Source: Nitrososphaerota archaeon
Lineage (GTDB): Archaea; Thermoproteota; Nitrososphaeria; Nitrososphaerales; JAPUIC01
Reading direction: 5' to 3'
DNA: 7,877 nt
Assembly: GCA_027297425.1 (NCBI GenBank)
Contig: JAPUIC010000061.1
Location: forward strand, 1-7,877
The translations under genes were made by a program, and so were the position numbers. Shown piece by piece: positions 5,430-7,877 of the stretch; position 1 is the first letter of the stretch; every line of letters begins with the position of its first letter. The notes beneath the pieces were generated by a model. That model was given only the letters and a program-made list of their open reading frames with translations. It searched no databases and was not told the origin of the DNA.

Positions 5430-7133
5430 ATGCCGGACATGTCCGCAAAGAGTTCTCAGCCTATCCACGATATACTAACGGCCAAGGACGTCCATGTAGA
5501 AATGCGTGATGGAACGAAACTAGCCGCCGATGTCTTTCGTCCGGCTTCCAAGGGAAAATTTCCTGCGTTACTTGCTATGTCTCCGTATGGTAAAGGGATA
5601 CAATCTCTGCCGCTAGCTCCTCAGCCTCCAGGGACTCCCGTTTATCTGCCTCCGATTGAAGCCGGAAACTACGAGTATCTAGCGTCTCGTGGTTACGCTC
5701 ATATTATAGCCGACGTTAGAGGAACTGGTCATTCAGGCGGCGAGTATCTCGGCTGGGTTTCTCCCCAGGAGGCTAAGGATGGATATGACTTGGTTGAGTG
5801 GATTGCTAAACAGCCTTGGTGTAACGGCAAGGTTGGGATGGTTGGAATCTCGTATTATGGGGAAATTCAATTGATTGTAGCTGCAGAGCAACCCCCACAC
5901 CTCAAAGCGATCATGCCTTGGAACGCCCCTGCTGATTTTTATCGGGAATCGACTCACCATGGCGGAATTCGTCAAATGTTCTTCCACTATCTGTATGTCC
6001 AGCGAATTGGTAGCGATAACTCAACATCTGTTATGATCAAGAATACTAATCCAAAAGAATTAGAAAAGCTGATCAAAAAAATTAAGGAAGATCCCGACCT
6101 ACGGATCCTTCCAGAGATCTACACCTTCGTCGACAGCCCTAGGAAGGCACCCTGTTTCTTTGATATTCTCGTTAATCCCAATGATGGACCATTCTATTGG
6201 GAGCGATCTCCGTATACCAAATACGATAATATCAAGATCCCATTTTATGCTAGATCCGGGTGGTGGGCCTATGGTCACATGCATCTTACTGGGGCCTTTC
6301 GGAACTACCTAGGGATTGACGCTCCAAAAAGACTCGAAATTGATAAGCCTGTGGTTGAAGAACGACCTCTCCCTGATGAGTATAACGAAACCGTGATTTC
6401 CTGGTATGATTATTGGCTCAAGGGTATCGATAATGGGATAATGGATAAGCCTCCGATAAAGATCTACGTGATGGGTGCTAATGAATGGAGATATGAATCT
6501 GAATGGCCATTAGCAAGGACAAAATGGACCAAATACTACCTTCGTCGATGGAGCGATCTATCTACCGAGGTAGAACCCGCCTCAGGTAAACCGGATGCTT
6601 TTGTACAGCAACCTGCAGATGAATCTGATGTAATTAGTTCCGTCCAATATCTGACCAATCCTTTGATGCATAATACAGAGATCACCGGTCCAATCGTACT
6701 AATGTTATATGCCTCAATAGATAGAGAAGATACTAACTGGATAATTTCCCTTAGGGACGTCTCCAGCGATGGTGTTGAAGTAGAATTAACAAAAGGGTTC
6801 CTCAAGGCATCCCATAGGGATTTAGATAAACGCCTTTCGAAACCGTGGCAACCATACCATCCCCACTTAGCGCCCAAGAAGGTTACGCCTGGACTCGTTC
6901 AGGAATACGCCATAGAGATGGCTCCAACATCTAATGTTTTCTTCGCCGGCCATCGAATAAAGATCGTAATTAGTTCGATGGATCATAGTAGGGCAAGAGA
7001 TTTCCACCTTGCGCCTGTAACCTTGGGCGCCAGCCATATGCCTTGGCACGTATGTAGTAGTGAGACCACTCTACACAAGATATATCACGATAAGAAGGCG
7101 CCCTCCCATCTACTTCTACCAATTATACCATAA
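5430..7133 (+). CDS. CocE/NonD family hydrolase (X-Pro dipeptidyl-peptidase S15-like)
   Basis: This 567-residue protein has the two-part build of the family. Residues about 15-340 form an alpha/beta hydrolase domain: it opens VEMRDGTKLAADVFRP, then has an ADVRGTGHSGGE segment and the nucleophile elbow GISYYG with Ser141. A C-terminal jelly-roll (PepX_C) domain follows from about 365, with TGPIVLMLYAS, LRDVSSDG, KASHRDLD and FFAGHRIKIVI segments. The WYDYWLKGIDNGI junction is characteristic. Members hydrolyse esters or amides such as cocaine, glutaryl-7-ACA or X-Pro peptides. The usual acid position, GWxD in CocE, reads GWWA (Ala280), and the usual GPxxH region reads KPVVEE (306-311), so two triad residues look absent. 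Nearby His283, His285 and Glu310 might substitute. There is no signal peptide, so it is probably cytosolic. The gene has its own TATA box and ends base-to-base against the convergent ABC gene. Substrate unknown. Confidence 0.87.
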   Translation: MPDMSAKSSQPIHDILTAKDVHVEMRDGTKLAADVFRPASKGKFPALLAMSPYGKGIQSLPLAPQPPGTPVYLPPIEAGNYEYLASRGYAHIIADVRGTGHSGGEYLGWVSPQEAKDGYDLVEWIAKQPWCNGKVGMVGISYYGEIQLIVAAEQPPHLKAIMPWNAPADFYRESTHHGGIRQMFFHYLYVQRIGSDNSTSVMIKNTNPKELEKLIKKIKEDPDLRILPEIYTFVDSPRKAPCFFDILVNPNDGPFYWERSPYTKYDNIKIPFYARSGWWAYGHMHLTGAFRNYLGIDAPKRLEIDKPVVEERPLPDEYNETVISWYDYWLKGIDNGIMDKPPIKIYVMGANEWRYESEWPLARTKWTKYYLRRWSDLSTEVEPASGKPDAFVQQPADESDVISSVQYLTNPLMHNTEITGPIVLMLYASIDREDTNWIISLRDVSSDGVEVELTKGFLKASHRDLDKRLSKPWQPYHPHLAPKKVTPGLVQEYAIEMAPTSNVFFAGHRIKIVISSMDHSRARDFHLAPVTLGASHMPWHVCSSETTLHKIYHDKKAPSHLLLPIIP

Positions 7134-7877
7134 TTACTTCGAGCTCTTGACGGACCTTCTTATTCCTCTTCCAGGAGATAAGACTGTTATGTTGAGTCTC
7201 GTTACTGGATGATTAGTTATTTCTGTTTTTACATTAAATACTTCTTGAATGTTTCGTTGGGTAAATACCTCCTCCGGAGTCCCTACACTGAAGAGTTTTC
7301 CTTGACTAAGCATCAGGAGGTAATCGGAGTATCTTGAGGCTAAATTAAAATCATGAAATACAGATAAAACGATGAGCCCCTTCTTCTTACAAAAATTCTT
7401 TACAGTATCCATTAATTCTATCTGATGGCTCACATCTAAGTTTAAGGTAGGTTCGTCCAAGAGCAAGATCTTGGGTTCCTGTGCCAGAGCTCTAGCAATT
7501 ATCACCATTCGTCTTTCTCCACCACTCAATTCGCTCATCTTCCTCTCTGCAAGAGAAAGGCATTTGGTTTGTTCCATTGCGTGTTTAGCGATCTGGAGAT
7601 CACGAGGACCCTCCATTTTGAATGATTCTATATGCGGATTCCTCCCCATCATTACTACTTCTAGAGCGGTAAAATCAAAACTTACCAAGCTGTCCTGGTG
7701 CACCACTGCGAGTTTTTTTGCCAGTTCAATGGGTTCAATCAGGTAGGGATCCTGACCATCAACCGTAACTGATCCTTCTGCCGGTCTTAAAACTCTACTA
7801 ATGACCCGAAGGAGTGTGGTCTTTCCTGAACCGTTTGGTCCGACTATGCCGATAAAATCATTCGGCTTGCAGGAGAA
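7134..7877 (-). CDS. ABC transporter ATP-binding protein, FepC/BtuD type (5' end outside window)
   Basis: The frame stays open to the window edge, giving 247 residues that lack only the extreme N-terminus. All nucleotide-binding motifs are intact: Walker A GPNGSGKT at 13-20 of the visible part, Q-loop Gln61, signature LSGGE at 117-121, Walker B ILLLDEPT at 137-144, and H-loop His175 (SVFHDFN). The LDVSHQIELM segment and the GTPEEVFT segment near the end are typical of the COG1120 group, which powers import of ferric siderophores, heme or cobalamin with a FecCD/BtuC permease and a binding lipoprotein. Those partners should lie beyond the right edge. Proximity to cobS makes corrinoid a sensible substrate, though iron chelates cannot be excluded. 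A GTG at 7706 is not the real start, since Walker A lies upstream of it. The gene is convergent with the CocE-like gene, with no bases between stop codons. Confidence 0.9.
   Translation of the reverse strand, partial: FSCKPNDFIGIVGPNGSGKTTLLRVISRVLRPAEGSVTVDGQDPYLIEPIELAKKLAVVHQDSLVSFDFTALEVVMMGRNPHIESFKMEGPRDLQIAKHAMEQTKCLSLAERKMSELSGGERRMVIIARALAQEPKILLLDEPTLNLDVSHQIELMDTVKNFCKKKGLIVLSVFHDFNLASRYSDYLLMLSQGKLFSVGTPEEVFTQRNIQEVFNVKTEITNHPVTRLNITVLSPGRGIRRSVKSSK

Noticed and set aside
6536..6877. 113-residue minus-strand open frame inside the CocE/NonD-like gene
   Set aside because: It is antisense to the conserved jelly-roll domain, with no family resemblance.
7471..7746. 91-residue plus-strand open frame inside the ABC ATPase
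   Set aside because: It is antisense to the Q-loop, signature and Walker B region of an intact ATPase.

Overview
The window looks archaeal. The evidence is the C-terminal half of an Nre-family protein (an archaeal DNA-repair family), an F420-type flavin-independent oxidoreductase, SIS domains resembling the archaeal 6-phospho-3-hexuloisomerase, TATA boxes placed about 22-42 bases before start codons with little or no leader, and few Shine-Dalgarno sites. Composition is slightly A+T-rich and even along the window, with no sign of a transferred island. Placement below Archaea is uncertain. A Nitrososphaeria/Thermoproteota-type heterotroph would fit, but that is a guess from gene content. There are no rRNA, tRNA, CRISPR or mobile-element signatures, and no stretch over 300 bases lacks a gene.

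Layout. (1) Positions 1-1526, plus strand: the 3' end of an nre gene overlaps by 4 bases a radical-SAM gene of the spore-photoproduct-lyase-like (SplB/COG1533) group. This is a translationally coupled pair that may act in DNA repair. A small hairpin with a T run follows. (2) 1620-2762, plus: a 380-residue protein with two SIS sugar-phosphate isomerase domains and its own TATA box. It meets, tail to tail with a 1-base gap, (3) 2764-3795, minus: a luciferase-like oxidoreductase closely resembling F420-dependent glucose-6-phosphate dehydrogenase but altered at substrate-site residues, with a TTG start. (4) A 99-base divergent promoter region leads to 3895-4545, plus: a metal-dependent cyclase/kynurenine-formamidase-like hydrolase. 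(5) About 4615-5358, plus: cobalamin synthase CobS, whose conserved N-terminus has no ATG, GTG or TTG start. (6) 5430-7133, plus: a CocE/NonD (X-Pro dipeptidyl-peptidase S15-like) hydrolase behind a strong TATA box. It abuts, with no gap, (7) 7134-7877, minus, running off the window: an ABC ATPase of the FepC/BtuD type for metal-chelate or corrinoid import.

Working together: cobS and the BtuD-like ATPase suggest corrinoid salvage and completion. The nre and SplB-like pair suggests a repair or nucleic-acid function. The F420 enzyme, cyclase and CocE-like hydrolase may be catabolic, but no single pathway can be read from them. No clearly new multigene system is evident. The best leads are the Nre/radical-SAM pair, the tandem-SIS protein, the odd cobS start, and the altered catalytic residues in the F420 enzyme and the CocE-like protein.
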